DNA of 64,000 nucleotides from assembly GCF_900103985.1 (NCBI RefSeq), contig NZ_FNIE01000013.1:124001-188000 (forward strand). Reading direction: 5' to 3'. This document shows, piece after piece, positions 18,601-26,400 of this stretch. Below the pieces are notes generated by a model, which saw nothing but the letters and a program-made list of their open reading frames with translations, searched no databases and was not told where the DNA came from. The position numbers were made by a program, and so were the translations under genes. Each line of letters begins with the position of its first letter. The stretch's first letter is position 1. Origin of the DNA: Actinacidiphila guanduensis (GTDB lineage: Bacteria > Actinomycetota > Actinomycetes > Streptomycetales > Streptomycetaceae).

Positions 18601-19092
18601 CCACAGGGAGTAGCCGTATCCGGTGGCGCGGACGGTGCCGTACATCCTGATGTAGCGGCCGGAAGCGTTTACGGCGAGCGTCTGGGTGCCGCCGGTGCCG
18701 GTGGTGGTGGAGTAGGCGGGCGTCCAGGTGGAGCCGTCGGAGGAGACCTGGATCTGGAACGCCTTGGCGTAGGCGGTCTCCCACTGCAGGACGACCTGGG
18801 TGACGGTGGCGTTCGCGCCGAGGTCCACTTGGAGCCACTGGGGGTCGGCGGCGGCCGAGGACCAGCGGGTCCCCGTGTCGCCGTCCACGGCCGCGGAGGC
18901 CGGGGTGCCGGCGTTCTCGGTGGAGGAGGCGGTGGCGGGCTTGCCCTGCGAGAGCAGGGTGGCCCCGGCCGCGTGCGCGTTGCCGCTGCTGCCGAACAGG
19001 GCGGCGAGCAGGGCCAGCACGGCCGCGGCGGCGAGCCAGGCCGAGGGCATTCTTCGCGGATGACGTGCCGTCACCCGATAACTGACAGACAT
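15676..19092 (-). CDS. Secreted GH3 glycosidase with three F5/8 C (CBM32-like) modules
   Basis: A 1138-residue exported enzyme. Residues 1-41 form a signal peptide ending AHA. Three F5/8 type C modules follow (about 45-175, 185-310, 325-455), each with the TRWSS and YIRMYGT motifs. The GH3 N-domain contains FEDGPAGVGDG, a KH pair (EVKHAAAYN) and the nucleophile Asp in GFVTSDWG. The GH3 C-domain and a C-terminal Fn3-like domain (PPHQLKGFQRI) complete it. The family includes beta-glucosidases and beta-xylosidases. A CebR-like palindrome sits upstream of the start, pointing to control by plant oligosaccharides. The module DNA repeats are nearly identical. Confidence 0.9.
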   Translation of the reverse strand: MSVSYRVTARHPRRMPSAWLAAAAVLALLAALFGSSGNAHAAGATLLSQGKPATASSTENAGTPASAAVDGDTGTRWSSAAADPQWLQVDLGANATVTQVVLQWETAYAKAFQIQVSSDGSTWTPAYSTTTGTGGTQTLAVNASGRYIRMYGTVRATGYGYSLWEFQVYGTLDGGTGAACGSANAALDQPATASSTENAGTPASAAVDGDAGTRWSSAAADPQWLQVDLGSSVTICQVVLQWETAYGTAFQIQVSANGSTWSPIYSTTTGTGGTQTLTVSGTGRYIRMYGTARATGYGYSLWEFAVHTGGSGGTGPGDGCGTTNAALGHPATASSVQDGDQGYAAPYGVDGSTVTRWSSDYSDPQWYEVDLGASLPVCKVVLDWENAYASAFQIQLSADGTNWSSVYSTTTGTGGTQTLTVSGTGRYIRMYGTARATGYGYALWEFQVYTVGDVTGTIPPPVTHPAPGSCPWVNTPGTATATRVAQLMGQMSLQQKVNLLHGTDEPDYIGKILGDPSLCIPDLTFEDGPAGVGDGLGGVTQMPSGLVSAATFDTDYEHQYGDAVGQEFAGKGVDVALGPTVNIVRDPRWGRSYETFGEDPYLSGQMGAADIEGIQDQGVMAEVKHAAAYNIEQPAGTVQVDARTLQEIYLPAFQTAIQQGGAAAVMCAYSNVNNEPSCQNPDILNKGLYQQAGFTGFVTSDWGAIHSTVESANAGLTVEMPGGYYYADYLIQAVQDGQVTQATLDTMVSRVLTQMFRFGLFDKAPSGSTSAIVTTPAHAQVALRGDEEGTVLLKNNGLLPLNASQLSSVAVIGQDAGPGAQTIGGGSGTVTSPGTYTPIIGIQDRLAGTNTKVTYNDGTDTGSAAALAGSSDVAVVFASDNYGHEEADNTSLNLPGNQDALIEAVAAANPHTIVVLNDNSAILMPWLNQVAGVFEGFYDGQVWGQAIAALLFGDANPSGHLPVTFPTSLSQVPASTTAQWPGQNGTVQYSEGLDVGYRWYDAKNVAPLFPFGYGLSYTTFSFSNLHVGAMSGNQATVTATVTNTGSRAGAEVAQLYVGDPGAAGEPPHQLKGFQRISLAPGASGTVTFTLTPRDLAAWDTGAGKWTAAAGGYQILVGDSSRNLPLSGTLTLATSMTAH

Positions 19093-19131
19093 CGCTCACT
19101 CTCACGGTGGGGGGTGGGGGAGGACCACGCG

Positions 19132-19145
19132 GGAGAGCGCTCTCC
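19132..19145. promoter_or_regulatory. LacI-type (CebR-like) palindrome upstream of GH3 gene
   Basis: The perfect 14-bp palindrome GGAGAGCGCTCTCC lies 40 bp before the GH3 start. It shares the central GAGCGCTC with the known Streptomyces CebR box TGGGAGCGCTCCCA, differing at outer positions. A LacI-family repressor is the likely binder; whether CebR itself or a paralogue is unknown. Confidence 0.6.
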
Positions 19146-19322
19146 GCCCCGGAGAGTACCGCCCGGCAGCCGCCACCCGTCAACCCGCGCGGGTCAAGCC
19201 TCGGCAAACCGTGCGCGGCTCCTCCCGGCGGGCCGGCCCCGGCTGTTGGGCCTGCGGCCCCCGCCGTACGGCGCTTCGGGCGGCGCGCCGGCGGTGTCGG
19301 TGGGCGGTGGCAGACTGCGGGC

Positions 19323-20120
19323 ATGGGGCTTGGTGATCTCACGCTGGAGCAGTGGCGGGGCTTCGACGGGGGCGACGTGCGGCGGATCGCACGCGATGTC
19401 GCGCGTGAGGCCGAGGGGGAAGTGGTCGCGGTGGAGGAGGGGGAGCACCGCGGCGGCCGGCTCTACCGGGTGCGGGTGGCCCGCGGCGGGCGGGAGTTCG
19501 CGCTCGTCCCGGGCGGGGCCGTGCAGGTCGGGTTCGACCTGGAGGGCTTCGAGCCGGCTCCCGACCAGGCCGCCGACTACACGGAGAGCACGGCGCAGGG
19601 CTTCGGGTACGGAGCCGACCTGCGCGAGCACCTCGCGCGCGTGCTCAGCCCCTGGCGCAGCGCCGAACTGAGGACCGTACTGATGGCCGTGGCGGACGAG
19701 AAGCTGACGGAGGCACCCGCCGACATGCCCGCCGCCCTGGCCGCCCAGGGCCTGCGGATGCCGACGGCCGACGAGTGGGAGCACGCCTGCGGCGCCGGCG
19801 CGGGCACCCTCTTCCGGTGGGGGAACGACTGCCCGCTGGACCGCATACCGTACGGGGACCGTACCGGCCCGCACCGCCGGGCCAACGCCTTCGGCCTGCG
19901 CATCGCCCACGACACCTACAGCGCCGAGCTGACCGGTGACACCGGGGCGGTCCACGGCGGGGACGGCGGCGAGTCGGTCTGCGGCGGCTATGGCACCCTG
20001 CTCGCGTGGCTTCCGCTGGCCACCGCCAACCGCAACCCCGGCATGGCCGACTTCGTGTACGGGCCCGACGGCGAGGACATGTGGGGGGACTGCTCCACCC
20101 GGCCGGTCCTCGACCTCTGA
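19323..20120 (+). CDS. FGE-sulfatase (SUMF1/EgtB-like) fold protein
   Basis: A 265-residue protein. The C-terminal half has the formylglycine-generating-enzyme landmark LRMPTADEWEHACGAGAG followed by FRWGN, and ends with WGDCSTRPVLDL. The N-terminal 100 residues contain a RVARGGREFALVPGG strand that also suits this fold. Four cysteines are in the C-terminal half, but the copper-site Cys pair of true FGE is not obvious. No sulfatase or ergothioneine gene is nearby. It could be a nonenzymatic scaffold. A CAGACT -10-like element ends six bases before the ATG, so the transcript may be leaderless. Confidence 0.55.
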   Translation: MGLGDLTLEQWRGFDGGDVRRIARDVAREAEGEVVAVEEGEHRGGRLYRVRVARGGREFALVPGGAVQVGFDLEGFEPAPDQAADYTESTAQGFGYGADLREHLARVLSPWRSAELRTVLMAVADEKLTEAPADMPAALAAQGLRMPTADEWEHACGAGAGTLFRWGNDCPLDRIPYGDRTGPHRRANAFGLRIAHDTYSAELTGDTGAVHGGDGGESVCGGYGTLLAWLPLATANRNPGMADFVYGPDGEDMWGDCSTRPVLDL

Positions 20121-20160
20121 GCCCGGCACCGCACTGGCGGCCCCGTGAGATTGGGCTCAG
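20117..20160. terminator. Stem-loop across two convergent stop codons
   Basis: CTGAGCCC (20117-20124) pairs perfectly with GGGCTCAG (20153-20160), enclosing the stop codons of the FGE-like gene and the convergent flavoenzyme gene. The loop is long (28 bases) and there is no T run, so function as a bidirectional terminator is only probable. Confidence 0.4.
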
Positions 20161-21401
20161 GCCAGGCCGATGGTCACCGGGCCGGCCTTGGGGTCCAGGG
20201 GGAGGGCGGGGGGCCAGGGGAGGCGCAGGACGCGGCCGGGGGCGGCGGGCCAGGGGAGGCGGCGGCGCAGCAGAGTGCGGTCGTCCTGGCGGGCCGTCAG
20301 GCGGGGGAAGGGGACATGGGTCTCGGGCCACAGGAGGAGGCGGCCGCGGGGCGGAGCGGGGTCGCCGGGGCGCAGGAGCTGGGGGGCGACCCAGCGGAAG
20401 GGGGGCTCGGCGAGCAGGGGGACGCCCGGGGCGGGGGTCTCGGGGGACGCCAGCCGGCGGGCGATGCGTTCCGCGGCGTGGGCGCCGTCGAGCGCGGCGG
20501 CCTCGGCGGTGTCCACCGGGTGCAGGAGGTTGCCCGCCGCGAAGACGCCGGGCGCGCTCGTGCGCAGCGCGGTGTCCACGACGGGGCCGAGGGTGCCCGG
20601 GTCCATCACGAGGCCGGCGGTGCGGGCCAGTTCGTGGTCGGGCACCCAGTCCCCGGTCAGCACGACCGTGTCGCACGCGACGGTGCGCCGTCGCCCCGTG
20701 GCGATCTGCTCGATCTCCACGGACTCCACCCGCCCGCGGCCGCTGATACGCGTGACCCGGGTGCCCGTGGCGATGGGAACCCCGAGGACGGTACGGCCGG
20801 GCACGGTGAAGGCCGCATACGCCTCCGGGCGCGCGTGCCGGGTGGTCATCAAGGTGGTGCGGCAGCCGGCCGCGCGCAGCGTGAGCACCGCCGACCAGCT
20901 CACCGCCTCCGCGCCCACCACGACGGCCCGGCTGCCCACCTCGCGGTGGCCGCCGTGCACGAGGGTCTGCAACTGGCCGGTGGTGTAGACGCCTTGGGGG
21001 CGGTCGCCGGGGATCATCCGGGCCGGGCGGGGGCGTTCGCGCGCGCCCGTGGCCAGCAGCACGGCCTCGGCCCGGACGTCGAGCAGCCCGCCGGGGGTGG
21101 TGACCGCCAGGGAGCGCTCGCCCGTCCAGTGGGTCACCATGGCCCGGGTGCGGATGTCGGCGCCCGCCTGCCGGGCGGTCTCCGCGAGGCGTGCGGCGTA
21201 GGCGGGGCCGGAGACGAGGCGGCGCAGGTCGCGCAGGCCGTAGCCGGTGTGGTCGCTGTGCCGGGGGATGCCGCCGGGGGTGTCCTCGCGGTCCAGCACC
21301 AGTACGCGGGCGCCGCGCCGGGCGAGGACGGCCGCCGCCGTCAGCCCCGCGGGCCCGGCGCCGACGACCACGGCGTCGGGGGTGAGCACCTGCGCGGTCA
21401 C
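20157..21401 (-). CDS. NAD(P)/FAD-dependent oxidoreductase, third gene of polyol operon
   Basis: A 414-residue two-dinucleotide-binding flavoprotein. The FAD motif is VVVGAGPAGLTAA, followed by LLATGARERPRPARMIPGD, an NAD-binding strand (RAVVVGAEAVSW) and a C-terminal GVFAAGNLL segment. It resembles GlpB/thioredoxin-reductase-like and HcnB-type subunits that pair with an iron-sulfur/flavin dehydrogenase. Its start overlaps the upstream gene by four bases. I infer a role in passing electrons from the partner dehydrogenase. Confidence 0.8.
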   Translation of the reverse strand: MTAQVLTPDAVVVGAGPAGLTAAAVLARRGARVLVLDREDTPGGIPRHSDHTGYGLRDLRRLVSGPAYAARLAETARQAGADIRTRAMVTHWTGERSLAVTTPGGLLDVRAEAVLLATGARERPRPARMIPGDRPQGVYTTGQLQTLVHGGHREVGSRAVVVGAEAVSWSAVLTLRAAGCRTTLMTTRHARPEAYAAFTVPGRTVLGVPIATGTRVTRISGRGRVESVEIEQIATGRRRTVACDTVVLTGDWVPDHELARTAGLVMDPGTLGPVVDTALRTSAPGVFAAGNLLHPVDTAEAAALDGAHAAERIARRLASPETPAPGVPLLAEPPFRWVAPQLLRPGDPAPPRGRLLLWPETHVPFPRLTARQDDRTLLRRRLPWPAAPGRVLRLPWPPALPLDPKAGPVTIGLA

Positions 21402-22801
21402 CGGGCGCCCGCCGGAAGGTGACGCTCCATCAGGTCGGTGACGGCGGCCGCGCAGGAGAAGCCCTGGCAGCGGCCGTTCATCGCCCGCGTCCTGCGCCGC
21501 AGCCCCTCGGGACCGGCCGGCGGCAGCGCCGAGGTGCAGGCGTCACGTATCTCGCCCGCGGTGACCCGCTCGCAGAAGCACACCACCCGACCGTACTCGG
21601 GGTCGGCCGCGATCAACTCGGCGTCCTGGTACGGGCGCCGGAACGCCTCGCCGAGGTTCGGCATGCGCGGCGGCGCGGGCAGGTCCGTGCGCGGGGTGAG
21701 GGCGAGCCCGCAGTCGGCGAGCAGCGAGCGGACGTGCTCGGCGATCGCCATCCCCGCCGACAGGCCGGTGGAGCGGATGCCGCCGACCAGGACGTAGCGC
21801 TGGTCGGGCTCGGCCGCGACGAGGTAGTCCTCGCGCCCGGTGGCCGCGCGCAGCCCCGCGTAGCTCGCGGTGACCTCCTCGCGCATGAGCGAGGGCATCA
21901 GCCGTTCGCCCTTGTCCCGCAGGAAGGCGAAGCCGCTCTCCGACGTGCCGGTCGCCCGGCGGTCGGTGAAGTCCTCGGCGGTGGGCCCGAGCATCACATT
22001 GCCGTAGACGGTCGGGGAGATCAGCACGCCCTTGCCCGTCTTGCCCGGCACCGGCAGCACGATGCGGTCGGCCAGCGGCCGGGCGAGCTTGTCGAAGACG
22101 AGCAGCTCACCGCGGCGCGGGGTGATGGTGAAGCGGTCGTGGCCGAAGAGCCGGTCGACGGTGTCGGCGCCGAGTCCGGCCGCGTTGACCGTCCAGCGGC
22201 AGCGCACCAGGCCGCCGGTGGTGTGCAGGGTCGTGGTGCCGTCGCCCGCGGTGCCCACCGCGGTCACCGCGTGCCGCAGCAGCACTCGGGCGCCGCGCTG
22301 CCGCGCGTCGGTGGCCAGCGCGAGGTTGACGGTCCAGGTGCAGGTGATCGACTCGTCCGGCACCGTCATCCCGCCGAGCGCCCCTTCGCCCAGGGCGGGC
22401 ACCTGGCGGTAGACCTCCTGCGGGCCGACCAGCTCGCACCGGTCGTAGCCGTTGGCCTCGGCCTTCTCGCGCAGCGCGGGCAGCGCCGCCAGATCCTCGG
22501 GCGTCCAGGCGACCATCAGGGCGCCGGTGCGCTCCACGGGGATGCCCGCCGCCCGTGCGTAGGAGCCGAGCAGGCGGTGGCCCTCGCGGACCAGCCGCGA
22601 CTCCAGGGTGCCCGGCTTCGCGTCGAAACCGGTGTGCAGGATCGCGGTGTTGGCCTTGCTCGTGCCGTCGCCGACGTCGTCGCGGGCCTCCAGCAGCGCC
22701 ACCGTCAGGCCGAACCCCGACAGTTCGCGGGCGATGGCGGCGCCGACGATGCCGGCGCCGATCACCGCGACGTCCCAGACGGTCCCGTCCGCTCCGGGCA
22801 T
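21398..22801 (-). CDS. GlpA-type FAD dehydrogenase with BFD-like [2Fe-2S] domain
   Basis: A 467-residue protein. An N-terminal DAO-type FAD domain starts with AVIGAGIVGAAIAREL and contains GVLISPTVYGN and LVGGIRSTGLSAG. The C-terminal 80 residues form a BFD-like domain with four Cys ligands (CFCERV and CQGFSC). The architecture matches anaerobic-type glycerol-3-phosphate dehydrogenase GlpA. It lies between a FGGY kinase and a second flavoprotein with overlapping codons on both sides. Oxidation of a phosphorylated polyol, probably glycerol 3-phosphate, is inferred. Confidence 0.82.
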   Translation of the reverse strand: MPGADGTVWDVAVIGAGIVGAAIARELSGFGLTVALLEARDDVGDGTSKANTAILHTGFDAKPGTLESRLVREGHRLLGSYARAAGIPVERTGALMVAWTPEDLAALPALREKAEANGYDRCELVGPQEVYRQVPALGEGALGGMTVPDESITCTWTVNLALATDARQRGARVLLRHAVTAVGTAGDGTTTLHTTGGLVRCRWTVNAAGLGADTVDRLFGHDRFTITPRRGELLVFDKLARPLADRIVLPVPGKTGKGVLISPTVYGNVMLGPTAEDFTDRRATGTSESGFAFLRDKGERLMPSLMREEVTASYAGLRAATGREDYLVAAEPDQRYVLVGGIRSTGLSAGMAIAEHVRSLLADCGLALTPRTDLPAPPRMPNLGEAFRRPYQDAELIAADPEYGRVVCFCERVTAGEIRDACTSALPPAGPEGLRRRTRAMNGRCQGFSCAAAVTDLMERHLPAGAR

Positions 22802-24282
22802 CAGCGCGCGCCCACCGGCTCGGCGGTCTCGGCGCCCGCCGCGTCCGGCGCGCCTGCCGCACCCACCGCGAGCACCGCCTCCGCGGTGGCCCGCCAGCGG
22901 GCCAGGAACTCCGCCGCCCGGTCGGCAGACCAGCGCGGCTCCAGCACGGTCTGCGGCCGCCAGGCGGGCAGCACGTCGGCCAGCTCCCGCGCGGGGTCCA
23001 GCGCGAGCCGGGCGAAGGCGGCCGCGCCCAGGGCGGTGGCGTGCGGGAAGGGGTAGACCTCCACCGGTGCCTGCAGCAGGTCGGCCTGCGCCTGCAGGAG
23101 CGCGCGGCTGCGGGTCAGCCCGCCGTCCACCCGCAGCCGGCGCGATCCGCTGCCAAGCCCTTCCTCGACCAGGTCGCTCAGCCCGCACACCTGGGCCGCG
23201 ATCCCCTGGAGCACCGCGAGGACCACGTGCCCGGGGCGGGTGGCCAGCGTCATGCCGGTCAGCGAGGCGGTCGCCTCCGCGCGCCACCAGGGGGCGGCGA
23301 GCCCGGCGAAGGCCGGTACGCACAGCACCTCGGCGCAGTCCTCGGCCGCCACCCGGTCCAGGTCGGCCGCGGAGTCCACGAAACCCAGCTCCTGCAGCCA
23401 GCGCACCGCGGACGCCGCGGTGTAGACCTGCCCGTCCAGGCAGTACGTGGTGCGGCCGCGCACCCGCCAGGCCACCGAGGCCGTCAGGCCCGCCGCCGAA
23501 CGCACCGGCGCCCCACCGGTGTTGGCGAGCAGGAAGGCCCCCGTGCCGTAGGTGCACTTCGCCTCGCCCGGCTGCAGGCAGCCCTGCGCCAGCAGCGCGG
23601 CCTGCTGGTCCACCACCAGCCCGCCGACCGGCACCTCGGCGCCGAACGCGGTCGTGGTGCCGACGATCTCGTCGCAGTCGGCCATCCGCGGCAGCCGCTC
23701 GCCGCCCAGCCCGAACAGCTCCAGCATCTCCGGGTCCCAGGCCGCGGTGTCGATGTCGGTGAGCAGCGAGCGCCCCGCGGTCGCCGCGTCGGTGACGAAC
23801 TCGCCCGTCAGCCGGTGCAGCAGCCAGGAGTCGATGGTGCTCACCACGCCCTCGCCCGTCCACACCCGCCGTATCCACGCCATCTTCGGCGCCGAGAAGT
23901 ACGGGTCGAGCACCAGGCCGGTGCGGTGGGCGACCTTGTCCCGGTGCTCGGCCAGCTCGTCGCAGACCACCGAGGCGCGGCTGTCCTGCCAGACCAGCGC
24001 GCGGGTGAGCGGGCGCCCGGTGGCCGGGTCCCAGGCGAGCACGGTCTCGCCCTGATTGGCCAGCGTGACCGCGTCGATCGCGCGGCCCGCCGACGCCACC
24101 GCGCGCCGGCCGGCCTCCAGCACCGAGCGCAGCAGCTCCTCGGGGTCCTGCTCGACCCGGCCGCCGTCGAGGTACGCCGGGCGGACCGGCTCGTCGGCCA
24201 CCGCGACGACGCCCTCCTCCTCGTCGTGCACGACCGCCTTGGTCGAGGAGGTGCCCTGGTCGATGGCGAGGATCGTCGTCAC
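22801..24282 (-). CDS. glpK: FGGY-family kinase (glycerol kinase-like)
   Basis: A 493-residue FGGY kinase. The N-terminal phosphate loop is AIDQGTSSTKA; other signature parts are VWQDSRA, TYGTGAFLL and the C-terminal RVDGGLTRSRALLQ. It phosphorylates a small polyol; glycerol kinase is the best fit given the GlpA-like partner. The GTG at 24282 is preferred because GAAAGG lies eight bases upstream and the family starts at this strand. The stop overlaps the dehydrogenase ATG by one base. It is the first gene of the minus-strand operon. Confidence 0.82.
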   Translation of the reverse strand: MTTILAIDQGTSSTKAVVHDEEEGVVAVADEPVRPAYLDGGRVEQDPEELLRSVLEAGRRAVASAGRAIDAVTLANQGETVLAWDPATGRPLTRALVWQDSRASVVCDELAEHRDKVAHRTGLVLDPYFSAPKMAWIRRVWTGEGVVSTIDSWLLHRLTGEFVTDAATAGRSLLTDIDTAAWDPEMLELFGLGGERLPRMADCDEIVGTTTAFGAEVPVGGLVVDQQAALLAQGCLQPGEAKCTYGTGAFLLANTGGAPVRSAAGLTASVAWRVRGRTTYCLDGQVYTAASAVRWLQELGFVDSAADLDRVAAEDCAEVLCVPAFAGLAAPWWRAEATASLTGMTLATRPGHVVLAVLQGIAAQVCGLSDLVEEGLGSGSRRLRVDGGLTRSRALLQAQADLLQAPVEVYPFPHATALGAAAFARLALDPARELADVLPAWRPQTVLEPRWSADRAAEFLARWRATAEAVLAVGAAGAPDAAGAETAEPVGAR

Positions 24283-24351
24283 TGTCGTGCCTTTCGAGGG
24301 TGGGTTCCTGACGAGAGTCCGATGTCCGGGGGCGGAGGCGGGCTGGGCACG

Positions 24352-24386
24352 AGAATAGGGTGATCGCCGGGTCGTGCGCGGCGATC
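24352..24386 (-). promoter_or_regulatory. Promoter and dyad upstream of glpK-like operon
   Basis: On the minus strand a TATTCT -10 element lies at 24352-24357, about 70 bases before the kinase GTG. Just upstream is a perfect inverted repeat, GATCGCCG and CGGCGATC with a 9-bp spacer (24362-24386), covering the -35 position. The layout suggests a repressor site. No recognisable -35 is visible. Confidence 0.45.
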
Positions 24387-24576
24387 CCGCGGATGCCGCG
24401 GCGCGTCGGCAAGGGGGGCGCGCGGGGGGCGCGCGAGGCGCGCGTGACCTCGGAGGACAGGTGCGCCGCCCCTGCGCGGCACGCACGCCGTCCCCTGCTC
24501 CTCATCGTCCCCGACCCTCACCCCGGCCGCGTCCCGGCAGGCGCCCGGCCGCACGGACGGGGGCAGACTCGACGGC

Positions 24577-24942
24577 ATGACGGACACACAGGGCGCCGCG
24601 GACGGCTACCGCGACCGCTGGATCTCCTGCACCGCCGACGCGGTGCGCATCCGCGGCTACTACTTCCCGTGGGGCGCCAAGACGATCCCCTACACCGCGA
24701 TCCGCTTTGCGCTCCGCGTCCCGGTCGGCCCGCTCACCGGCGCGGCCCGCATCTGGGGCACCGCCAACCCGCGGCTGTGGGCGAGCCTGGACCCCGGCCG
24801 GATGGGCAAGAGCGAGGGCTTCGTCCTCGACGTGGGCCGCAGGGTCCGGCCGTTCATCACCCCGGACGACCCGTCCGCGCTGGAGGCGGTGCTGCGGGCC
24901 CACGCGGTGCCCACGCGCAGGGCGGGTGCGAGGGTGGTGTGA
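24577..24942 (+). CDS. Small bacterial PH-like domain protein
   Basis: A 121-residue soluble protein. The pattern DRWISCTADAVRIRGYYFPWGAK followed by strands up to FVLDVGRRVRPFITPDD and a final helix (PSALEAVLRAH) looks like a compact pleckstrin-homology-like beta sandwich seen in many actinobacterial proteins. No membrane segment or catalytic motif is visible. A CAGACT element ends seven bases before the ATG, so a leaderless transcript is possible. Function unknown. Confidence 0.7.
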   Translation: MTDTQGAADGYRDRWISCTADAVRIRGYYFPWGAKTIPYTAIRFALRVPVGPLTGAARIWGTANPRLWASLDPGRMGKSEGFVLDVGRRVRPFITPDDPSALEAVLRAHAVPTRRAGARVV

Positions 24943-25023
24943 AAGTCCGGGGAGGACGGGGGAGGACGTGCGAGAACGTGCGAGGTCGGGTCCGGTGGCG
25001 GGTGCGAGTCGAGGAGGCGGTCG

Positions 25024-26223
25024 ATGGCCGGGGCGGAACAGGGGCCGCAACAGCGGTCGGAACAGCAGCCGGAACAGCAGCCGGAACTGGGCCCGCAGCC
25101 CTCTGCGGACCGGGTGCGCACCGGGCCGGCGAACGCGCTGACCGACGTCGAAGGGCTGCGGGTCGGCCACGCCACCCGCACCGGTGGCGGCGCCCTGACC
25201 GGGACCACCGTCGTGCTCGCCCCCGAGGGCGGCGCGGTGACCGCGGTCGACGTGCGCGGCGGCGGCCCCGGCACCCGGGAGACCGACGCGCTCGACCCGC
25301 GCACGCTCGTGGAGCGGGTGGAGGCCGTCGTCCTGACCGGCGGCAGCGCCTTCGGGCTCGACGCGGCCTCGGGTGTGGTGGCGTGGCTGGAGGAGCAGGG
25401 CCGGGGCTTCCGGGTCGGCGGGCCCGGCCGGGTGGTGCCCGTGGTGCCGGCCGCCGCGCTGTTCGACCTCGGCCGCGGCGGCGACTGGCACGCCCGGCCC
25501 GACCACGAGCTGGGCCACCGGGCCGTGGCGGCGGCCGCCGCGAGCGCGCCGGGCGGCTCCGTCGAGCAGGGCTGCGTCGGTGCCGGCACGGGGGCGGTCG
25601 CGGGCGGCCTCAAGGGCGGGATCGGCACGGCGAGCACAGTGCTCGGCACGGGGGTGACGGTGGCCGCGCTGGTGGCCGTCAACGCCTCCGGCTCCGCGGT
25701 CGATCCCGCCACCGGGGCGCTGTGGGGCGCCCGCCCCGGATGGGCGGGCGAGTTCGGGCTCGACGGCTCGCCGCTGCCCGCCGACGCTGTACGCCGCGGC
25801 GCGCAGCGGCTGGCCGCGGCAGCCGGGGCGGCGCCCTTCCACACCACGCTCGCCGTCGTCGCCACCGATGCCGGCCTCACCCGTGCCCAGGCGCACAAGC
25901 TCGCCGGCACCGCCCACGACGGCATGGCCCGTGCCCTGCGCCCGGTCCACCTGCTCTCCGACGGCGACACCGTCTTCGCCATGGCCACCGGCCGCCGCCC
26001 GCTGCTGCCCGCCCACGCCGAGGCCGACGCCGATCCCGTCTTCGCCGTCCACCGCACCGCGGGCGCCCTGGACGCGGTGCTCGCCGCGGGCGCCGACACC
26101 CTCACCCGCGCGATCCTGCACGCCATGCTCGCCGCCCGCACCGTACGGACCCCGGGCGGCGACTTCCCCTGCTACCGCGACGCGTACGGCCTGGACCTGC
26201 CCGGAGGATCGGTGGCCGGCTGA
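25024..26223 (+). CDS. P1 (DmpA/NylC-type) self-processing aminopeptidase
   Basis: A 399-residue Ntn-fold peptidase of family P1/S58. Landmarks are VEGLRVGHATR near the start, VVLTGGSAFGLDAASGV, GTGAVAGGLKGGIGTAS and TVAALVAVNASG. Thr212, at the start of TVAALV, is the likely nucleophile released by autocleavage, by analogy with NylC and DmpA. These enzymes cleave small amides or N-terminal residues. The first 30 residues are a Gln/Pro/Glu-rich repeat (QQPE). A GAGGAGG ribosome site supports the ATG. Its 3' end is duplicated downstream. Confidence 0.87.
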   Translation: MAGAEQGPQQRSEQQPEQQPELGPQPSADRVRTGPANALTDVEGLRVGHATRTGGGALTGTTVVLAPEGGAVTAVDVRGGGPGTRETDALDPRTLVERVEAVVLTGGSAFGLDAASGVVAWLEEQGRGFRVGGPGRVVPVVPAAALFDLGRGGDWHARPDHELGHRAVAAAAASAPGGSVEQGCVGAGTGAVAGGLKGGIGTASTVLGTGVTVAALVAVNASGSAVDPATGALWGARPGWAGEFGLDGSPLPADAVRRGAQRLAAAAGAAPFHTTLAVVATDAGLTRAQAHKLAGTAHDGMARALRPVHLLSDGDTVFAMATGRRPLLPAHAEADADPVFAVHRTAGALDAVLAAGADTLTRAILHAMLAARTVRTPGGDFPCYRDAYGLDLPGGSVAG

Positions 26224-26400
26224 GGCGCGGTCGCGAGCGATGTCGGGGGGCGCCTGCGCGCTCCGGGGCGGGGCTTCTCCTGCTACCGCGACGCGTACGG
26301 CCTGGACGTGCCCGGAGGGCCGGTGGCCAGCTGAGGCGCCGTCGTGAGTGATGTCGGTGCGGGGACTTCCCCGGCGACCGCGACGAGTACCGCCTGACCG
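26224..26400 (+). pseudogene. Decayed duplicate(s) of the P1 peptidase 3' end
   Basis: After the peptidase stop the same frame reads on without a stop for 36 codons to a second TGA at 26332-26334, and the last part repeats the peptidase C-terminus (CYRDAYGLDVPGGPVAS against CYRDAYGLDLPGGSVAG). The DNA unit is 111 bp, exactly 37 codons. A third, shorter and more degraded copy starts near 26364. The rest of the 409-bp gap to 26632 holds no clear gene. Confidence 0.7.

Noticed and set aside
18660..18673. GGAAGCGTTTACG LacI-like half-palindrome inside the GH3 gene
   Set aside because: It lies deep in coding sequence far from any promoter and is imperfect.
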